Position numbers and translations under genes: made by a program
Shown: one piece after another, positions 23,379-36,300 of the stretch
Layout: every line of letters starts with the position of its first letter
Position numbering within the stretch: the first letter of the stretch is position 1
Assembly: GCF_014905175.1 (NCBI RefSeq)
Contig: NC_057791.1
Coordinates: 5,394,001 to 5,458,000, forward strand
Direction: 5' to 3'
DNA: 64,000 nucleotides
DNA from: Aphidius gifuensis
Taxonomy: Eukaryota > Arthropoda > Insecta > Hymenoptera > Braconidae
Notes under the pieces: model-generated
Told to the model about the DNA's origin: nothing
The model's input: only the letters and a program-made list of their open reading frames with translations
The model's database searches: none

Positions 23379-26300
23379 ATAATCATAATTAAATTCATTT
23401 GACGTAAATTTTTTTAAAATCACGATATTTGTAAAAAAAAAAAAACAATTGTAAATTAATAATTATTTTGTCAATGTGTAAATTTGTATTTAAATATATT
23501 GAATGCATTTACTTTTTTCATTTGTATTAATTACAAATTAAATATTATAATGAAATAAAATCGTATGATAATAATAAAAAATACGTTTTTAAAAAAATTC
23601 ATTTTTTTTTTTTTTGGTAAAAATGAGTGATGGATAAAAATCGCGGTTGTAGTTTTGTTGAAGATGATGATGATGATGATGGTAGTGGTCTTGTGCGCAC
23701 ATCTGGTACAGTGTAGACAAGCAGTAGCAGTAGGAGCAAGCGTGCATTGAACCAGCGAGTGCCACTCGAGAAAACAATAGCGAGCATCGGGGGCTCTTGT
23801 TCTCTTCTACCACTCACCTTCCTTCCATCGTCACCATCAAATCCGGATTTCATTCTTCCGTTTTTATATACACGACTTTTTTTTTTCTTTTTTTTTTTTA
23901 TATTGCTTTATATATATTTTACTTATAAAATATTCTTCTAATATACTCAAATAATATTTTTTAAATATATCCTCTTTTTCGTAAATAATTAATAAATATA
24001 AATTAATTATTTTGCAATTTTTAAATAATTTTAAAACCCGCATTTTAAAGCTCATATTAAAATTTAAAAAAAAAATAAAAACATTTAAAAAGATACTTCC
24101 GATAGCCCGCATGATATCTTTAGATGAAAAAAAAAAAAATAATATTTTCCCATCATTGATTTTATTATACACGACAGGTAAAAGTGTCATAAAATACTTG
24201 AAAAAAAATTTGTAACTAAATATTATAAGTACATATAAAAATAAAACAAAAAAAAAATATATGTATTTTTTTTTTTTTTTTAAATAAACATAAAGAAAAT
24301 AATAGAAATTTTTTTAAAATAAAATTTGTTTAAAAGTACAGTTACCCATTTAAATTGAGATTTATTTTTTGTTATAAAAATAAATATGAATTATATATAT
24401 ACATACGTATATGTAAAACACAAAAGAATGTATGTACTGAGATTTTTACTGAGTGGGTGTATGAAATGAGCGTGAATATATGCTGTGTGGTATCTTGAAT
24501 TTGGTCCTTATTCTGATGAAATAAAGCGTTATCCGCGACGGGGATCTACCCCCATTTATAGATGTTATATCTATATGTTGAAAATAAAATTCTGTGGTAT
24601 ATATTTGGTCTGTCTCGCCCTTTGCTATATACCTCAAACCACTCAACCTCTTTGCTCAATAGAAATAAAATTTATATATATTCAATATCTAAAATAATTT
24701 TTTTTTACATTTTTTTTTTTATTTCACATCATAATGGTATTATAAAAATCAAATATTTTATTTAACAAATGATGAATTTTCAATTTTTTTAAGATAATAT
24801 CCATCTACAAAAATATTATAAGTAAAAAGAAAAGAGTTGAAGTTGACGATAATTCAGAGTTAAACCTGAATGAAAAGCCACCCTTGTATTTCGTGACCGC
24901 ACACAACAGGGGGTCACAATCAACCCCTCAAAACTTCAGTGGTACTGGTGGCCAAGGGTTCAAAGTATGTACCTAGATGGGCTTATATCATCTCATGCGT
25001 ACATTATAATCATCATTCATCAAATACCATCCGTTTTTATTTTTAAATAATTATTATGAGAATCAAATTGCTACACTTAATAATTGTACATTTATATTTT
25101 TATCTTTTTACATAAAAAACAATAACAATTATTTTGTAATAATTTTTTTCTTTTAATTTTTATTTCTTGTAAAGCTAGCGACTTTTAAAATGACTAAGAT
25201 GAAAATAATTAAATATTGCTAAATCAGCTTGCATTTAAATTAACTTATGCATAAAAAATTATAATTTTTTGATAACACACTTAAAAGTGAGTGAACTGCA
25301 GTGTACACTCATATTGAGTAGATAAATGACATTAATATTTCCACTTAAACATTAAAAATGTAAAATATAAAAATCGATGATTCTTTTAATTTGTTCTGAG
25401 AGTAAATGAGATACGTTAATCAATAAAAAAAAAAAAAAAAATGTTAACGATGCACAAGTATCATATATATACGCAAAAAAAAAATAAATATATTTTCAAC
25501 GTCATGAATCTTCAAGTACCTCATATTATAAATGTGAGCGAGGGTGTGTAAATTTTTCGTTGAATAAAATAAAAAAAGAAAAAAGTTGAAAAATAAAGAA
25601 ATTGATTTATAATATAGTAAAAGGAAAAAGGCACGTGCATTTTAGACATTGCGTGAAATACAGTAAAGGTCTTCTTCTTTTGTTTAACATCAGTTGAGAT
25701 GGATCAAGTAGAATTATATGATAATAATAATATTTAGCTGGATGAACCATCGTTGAGTGGACGAGAAGGACTCTTTGAGGTGCTCTTGTATGAAAAATAA
25801 AATATTTTAAAAATTCAGATGCATGCAGTCGTGTGTTTTTGCATATGATATTGTAATTTTCAAAAATTTAGGATTCATTTGTTTATATGCTTCATATCAA
25901 GGTCACTGTTTTTTTGCAAATTTTCATTTTGGTGTTTTTAAATTTAAATTGTTTTTGAAAAGAATTAAAATAAATCAAGAGCTTGTTGATTGTTTTTTAA
26001 AAAAGCTTATGTTTTATAATTATTATACTTTAACGAAAATAAACTCACGAGTTTTTTATGTTTTTTTTTTGTAAATTTAATTACGAGTGGCTAGTTGTTG
26101 AGAGATCAAGTGACACCATGATTTTAATCAAATCAAATTTAATTGATGATTTAATTGAATTAATACATTCATGGTTTATAATTGATTTTAAATCTCGTAT
26201 CAAATTTTTTGCAGTAAATTTTATGAATCTGTTAATAAAATTCTGTGTATTATTTTTAGAATCTTTGAGACTCATAGATCATAAAGCTGAAATTTTATTT

Positions 26301-29300
26301 AATTTTCAAACAAAAACAAATTTTTCTACGTCAAGTTGAATCATCATAGACTCGAGGAATATATTTATTTAATAACTTTAAATTACACAAAACAAAAAAG
26401 CTCCTAATCCGTATAGATTCAAGTCTTTCAACTATTACTAATTAAACATAATTTTATAAATAAAGAAAAAAACCGTAATTTACAGTCAGAATTTGCTTCT
26501 AATAATTCAACAAATCAAGCATGTTTTGAATGATTTTTTTCATCATTAAAAATCCCAAAAAAACAATGCAATTATACATGAAATTTTCGATAAGCTTTTT
26601 TCACTTTTCTATTCACAGAAATTTCCGTTGATAAGCCAACAATTATATGTAATCTTTGTCTTGCCGAAAAAAGGTAATTAAATTACACAAAAATAATAAA
26701 TATATTTATAATTTTTCGGAAATTCAGCGTAGTCTACTCGACGTGTTAAATCTAGACTTTAAAAAAATATAGGCTTACTTTGTGTCCAGTATAAAATTCA
26801 TTTAAAAATAAAAAAATTGTTGGATTGAAATGTCAAGTATATATCCAAGTATACTCTTATACACATTCTTATATATTCATTTTTTATTATTTTTTTTCTT
26901 CATGTCTCTTTTCATTTTCTTTCATCAAAATACTCTTTTTATTTTAAATTTTTTTTTTATATTTCATTCTTTGTCAAGTTCTTTTAACTCTTTTTAGTTT
27001 TTTTCAAATATTTTTTCTCTTTTTTTTTTTCTTCCCTTCACTCTAATGGTATTGTCGACGACAATTTGATAAGTAGGTATTGCCATGTATATATTCGAGT
27101 GTCTTTTTCTCTCTTTATGTTTAAAAATGTATATGTGCATTGTATAAATATACTGCAGTAGGATCAAATCAAGATCAAACGAATGTGAATTTTAATATTC
27201 ACCAATAAATTACACACTTTCAAATAACAGCCAAAAGAAAAATACCAAAACATTCAATATTTCAAAATTAGTATTTAGTATTTTTCATGAAAAATTTTCT
27301 AATATATACAATATTCATAATTATAATATTTTTTTCCTTTTAAATTTTCTAATTTTTATTTTTCGGATCATTCTTCTACATTGTCAGCGCATTTTTTTTT
27401 TTTTTTTTTAATTGTCTTTCAAGTATTTTTTCATTTTTTTTCGCTCGTGCTCAAGTGCACGACTAAGACACCCTTTTAACTTTTCATTGGGGTCTGTCAA
27501 CCCTGAAATAAAGAAAGAAAATAATAATAATAATAATGAATATATAAAAATGAAAAAGAAAAAAAAATTCACAAATGTAAAATGAAGAAAAAAAAAAAAA
27601 GAAATGTAATTTGACTGGAGGCATCAAAGTTTCGAAATAAAGTAATAAAATGAAAAAAAAAACCTGATGTCAAATGAGATTGTATAAATGTCGTGAAATA
27701 TGACCCCCTGGATGTATTCCCGCGCGGATCATCCGTCCGTTGATAATAGGTGTTTCATGTAGGTTGTAGATAATACATGAGTATGGCATATACCACCACA
27801 GTAGTTATTGACTGGGTAAGACAAGGTGTGTCACAACGGGGTGGGCAACAAAAATCAAAACTACACTGGTGTTCATATATATATATTTTTTTAGAATATA
27901 TGACTGATTTTATAGACCCCCCCTTTTAAACACAAGACCCCCTGTCAATATGAATATCTTGACTCTCAAATGGCCAGTCTCGCGGAAATATCGATACTCT
28001 CGAGCGTTATGAAAATAATAGAAATACATTTTAAAGTAAGGACCCAACTAATACAAATAATTTTAGCATGGAAAAATTTTTATGTCATAAAGAAATTACG
28101 ATAAACCTGGTGGGCAAGTACACCGTGTGTGGGAATGGGAATAAAATCATTTCAAGAATGAAATTTCAAGTACATTTTTTATTTCTTTCATTTATATTTG
28201 GCTAACTTTTGTGCATATATATTTTTTTTTTTTTAAGTTTTGCTTTCACAAGTGCACGCTCACCTTCTGGTCTCATTTATTTATTTTTTTTTTTAAACTT
28301 ACTGTATGGTTGCTTTATCTACGTCAAGTGGCCAAATGCGATTTTTTTTTTTTTTTTATATATTTATTTATTACAAAAGACGCGAGAGAGCACAAAAATT
28401 TATAGGCCCCTACACCTTTGACATTGTTAATTTAAACAATGTCCCATCGTGTACACGCCAATTGATTGACGAGTGTAGGCTATTTTTTTTATTTAAGCTT
28501 AACAATAGTTTTTATTTGTATATGACATTTTTGATAGTTAACCGTTATTCGTAAAATTATTTAGATTTTTTTAAAATATATTTTTATGAAATTTTAAAAA
28601 AAATTTACTTTACATATTTTGTATGTAATTTATTAATAATATAATTGAGCTTTTTTTTATTATTAATGATTGATAAATTTAATGGAAAAATTGATATTTT
28701 AATATTATTTTTAATTTTTCTTTGTAATAAAAAATAAAATTTGTTGCAATTTGATTATAATATTATTTCTGGCACTAACTCAAATATTGCGCAAAAGCAA
28801 ATCAAGCAATGTGGTTATCAACACGTTGAAAAAAAAAAATAATAAAAAAAATACATAGAGGAGGAGCTTTTGGGCGCGGTTTTGTTGAATCGTGATAGGC
28901 GGAGCTCAAAATCCCCCACTTGAACACATTGGACAAGCTTGAAATTTTCTACCTTCTCTCTCTCTTCACAACGAGCGAGTTTTGTAAATTGTATATGTGT
29001 ATGTACATACATAGCTAAAATGTTTATATACATATATACCTGTAATGTATTTTATAAAGGTACTCTAAGTACTAGGCAGTTGATAATAAAAAAAAAAAAA
29101 GAAAAATATGATCCAATATGCGTGATAATGAGTCTGCATTCTATCTAACAATTATCTATAACAAAATACAATGAGAAAAAAAAATTCATTACTTATTTAC
29201 TTTGTAAAAAAACCCACATTATAGAAAAAAAATTATTTTTTAATGTCATAAAATTTATTGATTTTAAAGCTTTATTATATGTTTTTTTTCACAAATAAAA

Positions 29301-32300
29301 TATCAGATATTCAAATATATCGATTTTCATTAACCCTGATGTTTTTTTTTTTTTAATTTTTTTATTATTATATTTCAAAAGCTCTTATCAGGATTAAAAT
29401 TATTTTCAATTTATATTTGCATATAAATATTTCAAATATTTATAAACTATTTTTGAATAAAAAAAAAAAGCTTTGTTTTATTTTTTTTAATGTTATTTGT
29501 TTTTTAAACAGTTGTCTTATATATAAAACAATAAAAGTAAAAGTTTCAAGTTGCATAGTAACTGTTGATGGGTAACTCAAGACACCCTGTTATATAAAAT
29601 AAAAAATATATATTTTTTAGACCCTCATCTTGATGCGTTCATGTGTATATATGTGTATTTTGAGAATGCAGGTATTTTCTCGCATTAGTTGCCATGGTGA
29701 CAGGCTGGTTTATCTACGGGGGTGAAATTGTATATATTATATAATTTGAACCAGGTGCGCGTGCAAAATCCGCTTTCCATCTCTTCACTGTTATATCACA
29801 TGATTATTTTCATGTTCATATATATATATGCACTATGGACAAGCATTGCAATTACGTAAGGCACGTATCGTCGAGTGTCAATAACTCGAGTCATTATCCC
29901 TATTGGAATGCTTTTGATGATAAGCCCACAAATGACTATTTCGCATTATATTGAAACAGTATATCTATTGAGCTTTATATATCTATGTATACATAATGTG
30001 GATCGTTTAATATTCTGCATATTTGATTTTGAACTTTAACTTTACTCTTATAGATACATAAATTCTAAAAAAAGGATTAATTTATTTTTTTGTTTGTATA
30101 ATAAGTTTTTATTCATATAGTTAATTTGTTTTAAGTATTTTAAATTATTTATTTGTGTATATTTTTTAACAGTAAATCAAACAGGATAATATATTTCATG
30201 ATTTAAAAATTGAAGCTGTAAAATAATAAATATAACATCCTCTTGATATTTGAAATTTGTCAAAAAGGGGTTGTATATGGTTCCATTAGCATTTGAGACC
30301 ATCATAAGAACTTGAATAACATTACCTATTCAACATCTAAGATCGCTTTAAACAACCCCATGATTTCGTCTTGGATATTCATAGACAGCATCAAAAAGGT
30401 GGCTATAGAATGTTTGTTAACGCCCTCTTATGAATTTACAACAAGCCAAAACAAATTTACAATAAAATATTTTATCAAATAATTTTTTAAAATCAAATTT
30501 TTTTTTATTATCTTCTTCATTGTCTTTTTTATTTCTTGAATTATCAAAAAAAATAAAAAAAAAAAACAAATTAAATTTCTTAAAAAACAATTATTCTATA
30601 CACTGAGAAAAAAAATTTCCATGAATGAAAAAAAAGCTTGTTTGTTTAAAAAAAAAATATATAAATATTCCATCAGCTTTATTGCATCGGTAGCAATTTT
30701 TTTCATTTTTAATCATAAAAAATTTTTGTCAATAAATAATTTCTTTAGTACATGTCACGGACCTTGTATAGTAAAAAAATTATTTTTTAAATTTATATAC
30801 AAATCTCATGTCAATTTGAAATAAAAATTATAAAAATTAAAAAATCTATTTGATTTGAATTGACCGTTTTTTTTTTTTAAATATAAACTAAAATATACTT
30901 CTAAATTATAAAAAAAAATCCTTGGTTTTGTAAAATTTTCTATTCTAATAATATATTATCTATATTTTCTATATATATAACAGTCTTCTATTCATCTATA
31001 TATATAATTCCAAAAAATGATTAAATTAGAAGAAAAAAAGGCACGAAAAATTAATTTTTTTTTTCAAAGACGATGATGATGATGATGATGAGCAAGAGGG
31101 GATAATCGTATCAAAATGACAACAAATCCAAACTGCCACTCGCCTTCATGGGTCACGTGCTGCTGTCAACGACACGTATATATTATATTATCTAGAAATG
31201 GTATATACTGCAGATATAAAATATATTGGTGTATATATGAGCGGTTCACCGTACAGGGCTAGTTAATAAATATGATAATGGTGGCTTTCAGAAATGGTGT
31301 TAAAATGTGATATTGTAAAAGTGCGAATGAGATAGAAACGTATATATAAGAGTGACCAGTATAAGCATCGTCGTTTTGGGTTGCTGTCATATTCAGGCAA
31401 ACCCTCGTATGTCATGTACCGTTAACGCACACACGCACTTGGATTTTATACAATTTTCTAGCCCCTAATAAACACTGATCATATATATACAGAGTGTTGG
31501 ATGTTATGTCTAAAATCATTCATTTTCAGAATAGAAAATTAATCAAGTTAATTTTTTATATCTTTCGTTTGAAAACAATTTAAATTAAAATATTAATTTT
31601 ATATATATTATAATCATCAAGAATTGAATAAAAGTTTTGTAATATCATTTGAAAATATTTGGACTATTTGTTTTGTATTTTAATTTATAAAAAAAAAACT
31701 AATAATATTAATGAAAATGAATTAATTAATTAATTAATTTTATTAATATCATCAACATAAAACGAATTTTTAAATAAACTTTTTTAGTCTATACATTAAA
31801 TTCAATGTTTTATAATTTTTTTTATTTTGATTGATTTTAAGTGAGTATTTTGAACAAGTTGAAATTATATTTAATATTAAAATGAAAAGAATTTATTGGT
31901 ACAATTGTCCAAAAAGATCGGCTTACCATCAAAACATTATAGCCATGAGTAAAGCATATTAAATGTATTCGCTAGGGCAGATAGAATAAAATATAACAGA
32001 TCAAATTTTGGGGTGTTTCCATGGCACTTTTACTTTAGCACTGTACATAGGGTCTTTCTATTAAGTATAAAAATAAAAAAAAATACCAAAAAATGTAATA
32101 AAACATTATTAGTTTTATTGCCATTGTAAAGCGTATATATTTTTAAATTTATACAAGTAATTTTTTGCTGATTTTTTGAAGATTTTATAATCATGTCTGA
32201 CTATATTTAAACTTTACTACTGAATTTTTTTAATTTTTTAAACAGGTTATCAAAATAATATATTAATTTTATTAAATTATTTTTTTTTATCAAGTTCAAG

Positions 32301-33207
32301 TTGTATTAGTATCATTTTTATTAATATCTCTTTTTTTTTTTATTCATTATTTACAAAAAACTTTATAATAATCTCTACTATAATTTTATTCGCTTTTTTT
32401 TTTTTGTTGTTCATCTCCTTCGAAATCTATTTACTATATATATCATATTTTTAAACTTTTAGTTTATTTATTTTTAATTTATGTTATTTTCTTATTATTA
32501 TTATTATTTTTGTATTTTGTATGCCGCTGATTTTTTTTTTTTGTTATTAAATTTTTCATATTAAAATTAATAGACGCTTTTTTTTCAATTTTTTAATTAA
32601 TTTCTAAATTATCTTAAATAAAACCATCCAACTTGGGTAAATAAATCATAAGAATTTTTTTCTTTTTTTTCATAAACAATTAAACATTATTTTCAAGTAA
32701 AATCAAAATTATTATATTTACATTGTCTTATTATTAATTTTTCTTTGTTAAAAATTTTATCATTTTTTTTTTCTTTTATCTGACACACGTACCTCGAGTA
32801 CAATAAATATAAAAATGTCATAGTTTGAAATTCCAATATTATTTTGTCATCAACATGATGCCAATTATTATGTTTATATATATCAAATCGTACAACGATT
32901 TGAATCCCTCCGTTGTCTCAAACTAGATTGCATAAATATTATATTCGCTCAAAATAATAATATTTATTTTTCATTATCCCATATTTAAATTACATCGTAT
33001 TTGGGTATTAATATATACACGATCACCTCGACAAATTGTCGTAAAACAGAAAAATAAAAAAAATAAAAAATTTGAAATATATATTATTATTTTATCATTA
33101 TTTATATAACAATAATAATAAAAAATAAAAAAAAAGAAACTAATGATAGCCATTTTGATTTGACATGATGAAGTCACAAATGTAGTATATATATTTAATA
33201 ATAATTA
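23379..33207. other. Gene-free interval between Xrn2 and scro, probable regulatory DNA
   Basis: No protein or RNA gene is supported; the open frames here are short and A/T-driven. GC-elevated islands lie at about 23640-23860, 24880-24990, 27690-27850, 28850-28990, 29640-29910 and 31060-31450. Four exact TCAAGTG motifs, the NK2-class homeodomain core, occur at 26106-26112, 27451-27457, 28324-28330 and, on the minus strand, 28917-28923. A 0.7-kb dispersed repeat occupies 30221-30922. The interval lies downstream of both convergent genes, and its right end should hold the scro 3' UTR. Confidence 0.5.
30221..30922. repeat. Dispersed 0.7-kb repeat, copy 1
   Basis: This matches 39894-40600 in direct orientation over its whole length with only scattered differences and a few small indels. 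Both copies begin near AAATAATAAATATA and end at the same AAAAATCCT, so the ends are sharp. I see no terminal repeats, coding frame or target-site duplication. It is probably a non-autonomous mobile element or a recent duplicative insertion. Confidence 0.88.
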
Positions 33208-33321
33208 TTATGGACTTTCATCGGGAATGGCATACCATGCGGCCGGATCCGCGGCGAGGGCCCAAGGGCCTGCGACGGAGGGATTGGCGTAGGCCGTAGC
33301 CCCCGCCGCGGATGGCGCGCA
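33208..33321 (-). CDS. scro: In-frame 37-codon extension of scro beyond its stop (candidate readthrough region)
   Basis: The frame of scro stays open for 37 codons after its TAG (33322-33324) and closes at a TAA (33208-33210). The extension is rich in alanine and proline, with three tryptophans, and ends in PDESP. Codon use changes abruptly at the stop: by my count 24 of the 37 codons end in G or C, whereas the scro codons just upstream mostly end in A or T. The segment contains a strong stem-loop close to the stop (separate entry). It could be a readthrough peptide or a GC-rich structured 3' UTR that happens to be open. An alternatively spliced tail is also possible. Confidence 0.45.
   Translation of the reverse strand, partial: CAPSAAGATAYANPSVAGPWALAADPAAWYAIPDESP
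33247..33313 (-). promoter_or_regulatory. Strong RNA stem-loop 8 nt after the scro stop codon
   Basis: On the scro transcript, ATCCGCGGCG (33313-33304) pairs perfectly with CGCCGCGGAT (33256-33247). Pairing continues inward for six more pairs (33303-33298 with 33262-33257), two of them G-U, giving about 16 pairs with a loop of about 35 bases. Eight bases separate the TAG from the stem. It is an outlier in DNA that is otherwise mostly A and T. A stable stem-loop a few bases past a stop is a known stimulator of readthrough, as in Drosophila headcase. Confidence 0.7.
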
Positions 33322-36300
33322 CTACCAAGCCCTTCCCTGTAATGGTAAATATGCCCCACATTGTGCTTGTTGTTGTTGTTGCATTCCTTGTTGACCACCA
33401 GGTCTACCATATGAACAATGCTGAAGACTTTGATGACTTGATGACATAACATGACCAACACCAAGTGATGAATGATGTGATACACTTGCAGCATGATGAG
33501 TACCATGTGGACTTGATGCTGCAGTCATATGAGGTGCTGGACTTGCTAATGCAGCACTTGGTCCACCACGACTACTTTCATTACCACCACCTCCACCACC
33601 ACTACCACATGGTTTACCATCTTTTACTAGAACTGGTACTGCTACACGTCGAGGTGAACTGGCACTCTAAAAAACATTCAAAAAAAATATTCTTTATAAA
33701 TTATTTTTTCACTAATCAAGTTTATTTTTAATTTATATATATTTATATTGGAATTTTTTATAATACATCGTTTTTCGATGTAGTGCACTTTCAATTTTAA
33801 ATCTGGATTTTGTTATACTTTTTTTTTTTTGTTAGAGGATGAGAATTTTATCGAATAATTTATATAAAAAATATTTAATAATAACACAAGGATCTATGTT
33901 CTAGATTTTGATTTAAATAAATATTAAAATTAAAATATAAAAATGCTAAAAATCAATAATGATATTGACAATTTATCAACGATATAAAAATATATTTTTC
34001 CTAAATTTTAAAGTCGATATACATCAATTTATATTTAGTATAAAATGGCAGATTTATTTTACAAGCAAACAAAAGATATAGGTGTTGTTTCGACAGTGGG
34101 GTTAAATAAAATATTCAATATTAAAAAAATATATATATGCGCGTGAGTAAAAGTAAAATTGTCTTTTTAAAACGAACATTTTGTCTTTCATTATATATAG
34201 ATATAAATATGGGTGGCATATTCTCATCCATCTCAAGAGCTTTGGTCAAACATGGTACTCGTTATTATTATTATTATAATATTTTTTTGTACTAAAAGTT
34301 ATTTCAAACGGTATATATATAGAATAAATGAGTAAAGCGACGGCCGTCGGAGTGCTGCCGGTATGCCAAACAGAAGCCTGACAATATACCTGTGGGTAGA
34401 ACCCGGTGGACCACTCAGCTGTATCAACATCAAACACACGACATTCCTGTTCGATTTCTCTATATTTTATCTTCGATAGATGTATTAATGTATAGAGCCT
34501 TTTTTCACTCTAATAACAATGATTTTATCCCCAATATATATCCATCAAACATCCCACCAAAATAACATTACTTTTATATTTTTTTTTCTGCAACTATATA
34601 TATACATTGTGAATTACCAACACCTCATATTTCTATCGTCAATAATTTTCTTTTTGAATTTTTGATTATTTATATTGTTTGAAATAAAAAAATAATAATA
34701 ATTCTGTCTGATATTTTTTAAAATTCACGTTGTGCCCGCATTCAAATAATAACAGACGATCAAAATAATTATAGACATATAAAATAATGCACTTGATACT
34801 TGACAAAGTGATGATTACGTTAAATTTATATATATGATATGTTAGTTTGTGACAGTTCGCGTGCGTCACACGTCATGTCAATTTAGTCACTTCAACGTGC
34901 GACAAATAGTATCCGGTATAAATTATATTTATGACGTAAGAGAAATGAATTATCAAATTGTTAAATGTTCAATTTTAAAATATACACAGCTACTGTGTTT
35001 AATAGTGAAAATTATATTTTTTATATTTACTCCAATTTTTCTTTGAACTAAAAAAATTGAATATAGAGTAGAAAAGCATACACTAAATTGAAATAAATTT
35101 AAAAAAAAAAATAGAATAAACCAGAGATGGATTAGCCAAAAGCGCAGGAAAATAAAAATAATATTGGCTAAAAATTATGAAGCCATAGAATAAATTGGAG
35201 AAGTTATAATTTCGTTAGGGGATATGGATTTTTAAACTAAATAAAATATAATTTAATGTATTAGACAAACATATGCGATGGTTTAATTGAAATAATCGCA
35301 GCTTCTGTTTCTGCCAGGTGTTGAGCGTGACTGTACTGACGGCAAGATGGCGACTGAAAGCTCAAGAGGTTGTTTCCTCTCGCCCTCCAGCCACCACCGA
35401 CTACATCGCGACACACACACACAAAAATATATACGCACATAAAATCTCTCTCTTATTTTTTATTACTTGCATCGTTCGTTTATATATTACATATTTCAAT
35501 ATATACCAAGGTTTATATATAAATATAATATTTATTTTTTTTATTTTTTGCTGATGTGTGTATATAACCGAGAGTTGCATTCGCTCGCTTGCCTTGGCGC
35601 TTGAGATTTTTTCAACCTCGTGCACGGATAGAGCGGGAACAAGTCAAATGGAATAAAATGAAGAAAAAAAAAAAATTTATTTTTAAAGCAGAAATAAAAA
35701 AATTATAATAATAATAAAAATTGTGAAAATACATGGCAACTGGTAATGCGCGCAACTGACGCGAATATTGAGAACGGTTGTTGCAGAATTTTTTATCATT
35801 TTTTTTTTTTTTTTTCATTTTATTTCTTATTTTGCAACGAATATTTGAATATTAAATATTTTTATGCTTTTAAATATATAATGTACATAAAAATAAAATG
35901 TGTGGAAATTTTTTTTTGAAATATTTTTTATACACTCAGCGCATGATTTTTTATTTTAAATTTGAAAATTATATTTATGATTTTAATAAGGGAGTTTTAA
36001 ATTTTTGTATTAAACTTATTGAGTTGTACTTTCTCTAAGTTCAAATTTGAGCTTATTCTGACGAGCAGAAATCGAGATATAATTAATATTAAACTTGGCA
36101 GCTTTTAAGTGCGTTTTAAAAATTTTCTTTTTCAATTTTTGATATTCCGGAGTAACACTGTGTCAATACGTTTATAATACCCATTTTTCCTAAATTTCCA
36201 ATAAAATAAATTCAACACATAATCATTAAAAGTAAAAGAAAATATATATTTTAAATTTACAGATTTAATTTATCATTTAAATTTTTTATTTTTAATTAAT

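Noticed and set aside
23589..23853. ORFs with His/Ser runs just after Xrn2
   Set aside because: The runs come from a GAT triplet repeat and the frames compete with each other. No coding signal.
25823..26339. Two overlapping plus-strand ORFs of 83 and 93 codons
   Set aside because: Composition is dominated by F, I, K, L and N as expected of random A/T-rich sequence, and a minus-strand frame of equal quality overlaps them.
33195..33506. 103-codon minus-strand frame overlapping the scro C-terminus
   Set aside because: It is shifted against the scro frame and encodes no NK2 motif. The scro frame itself carries the conserved C-terminus and continues open past its stop.
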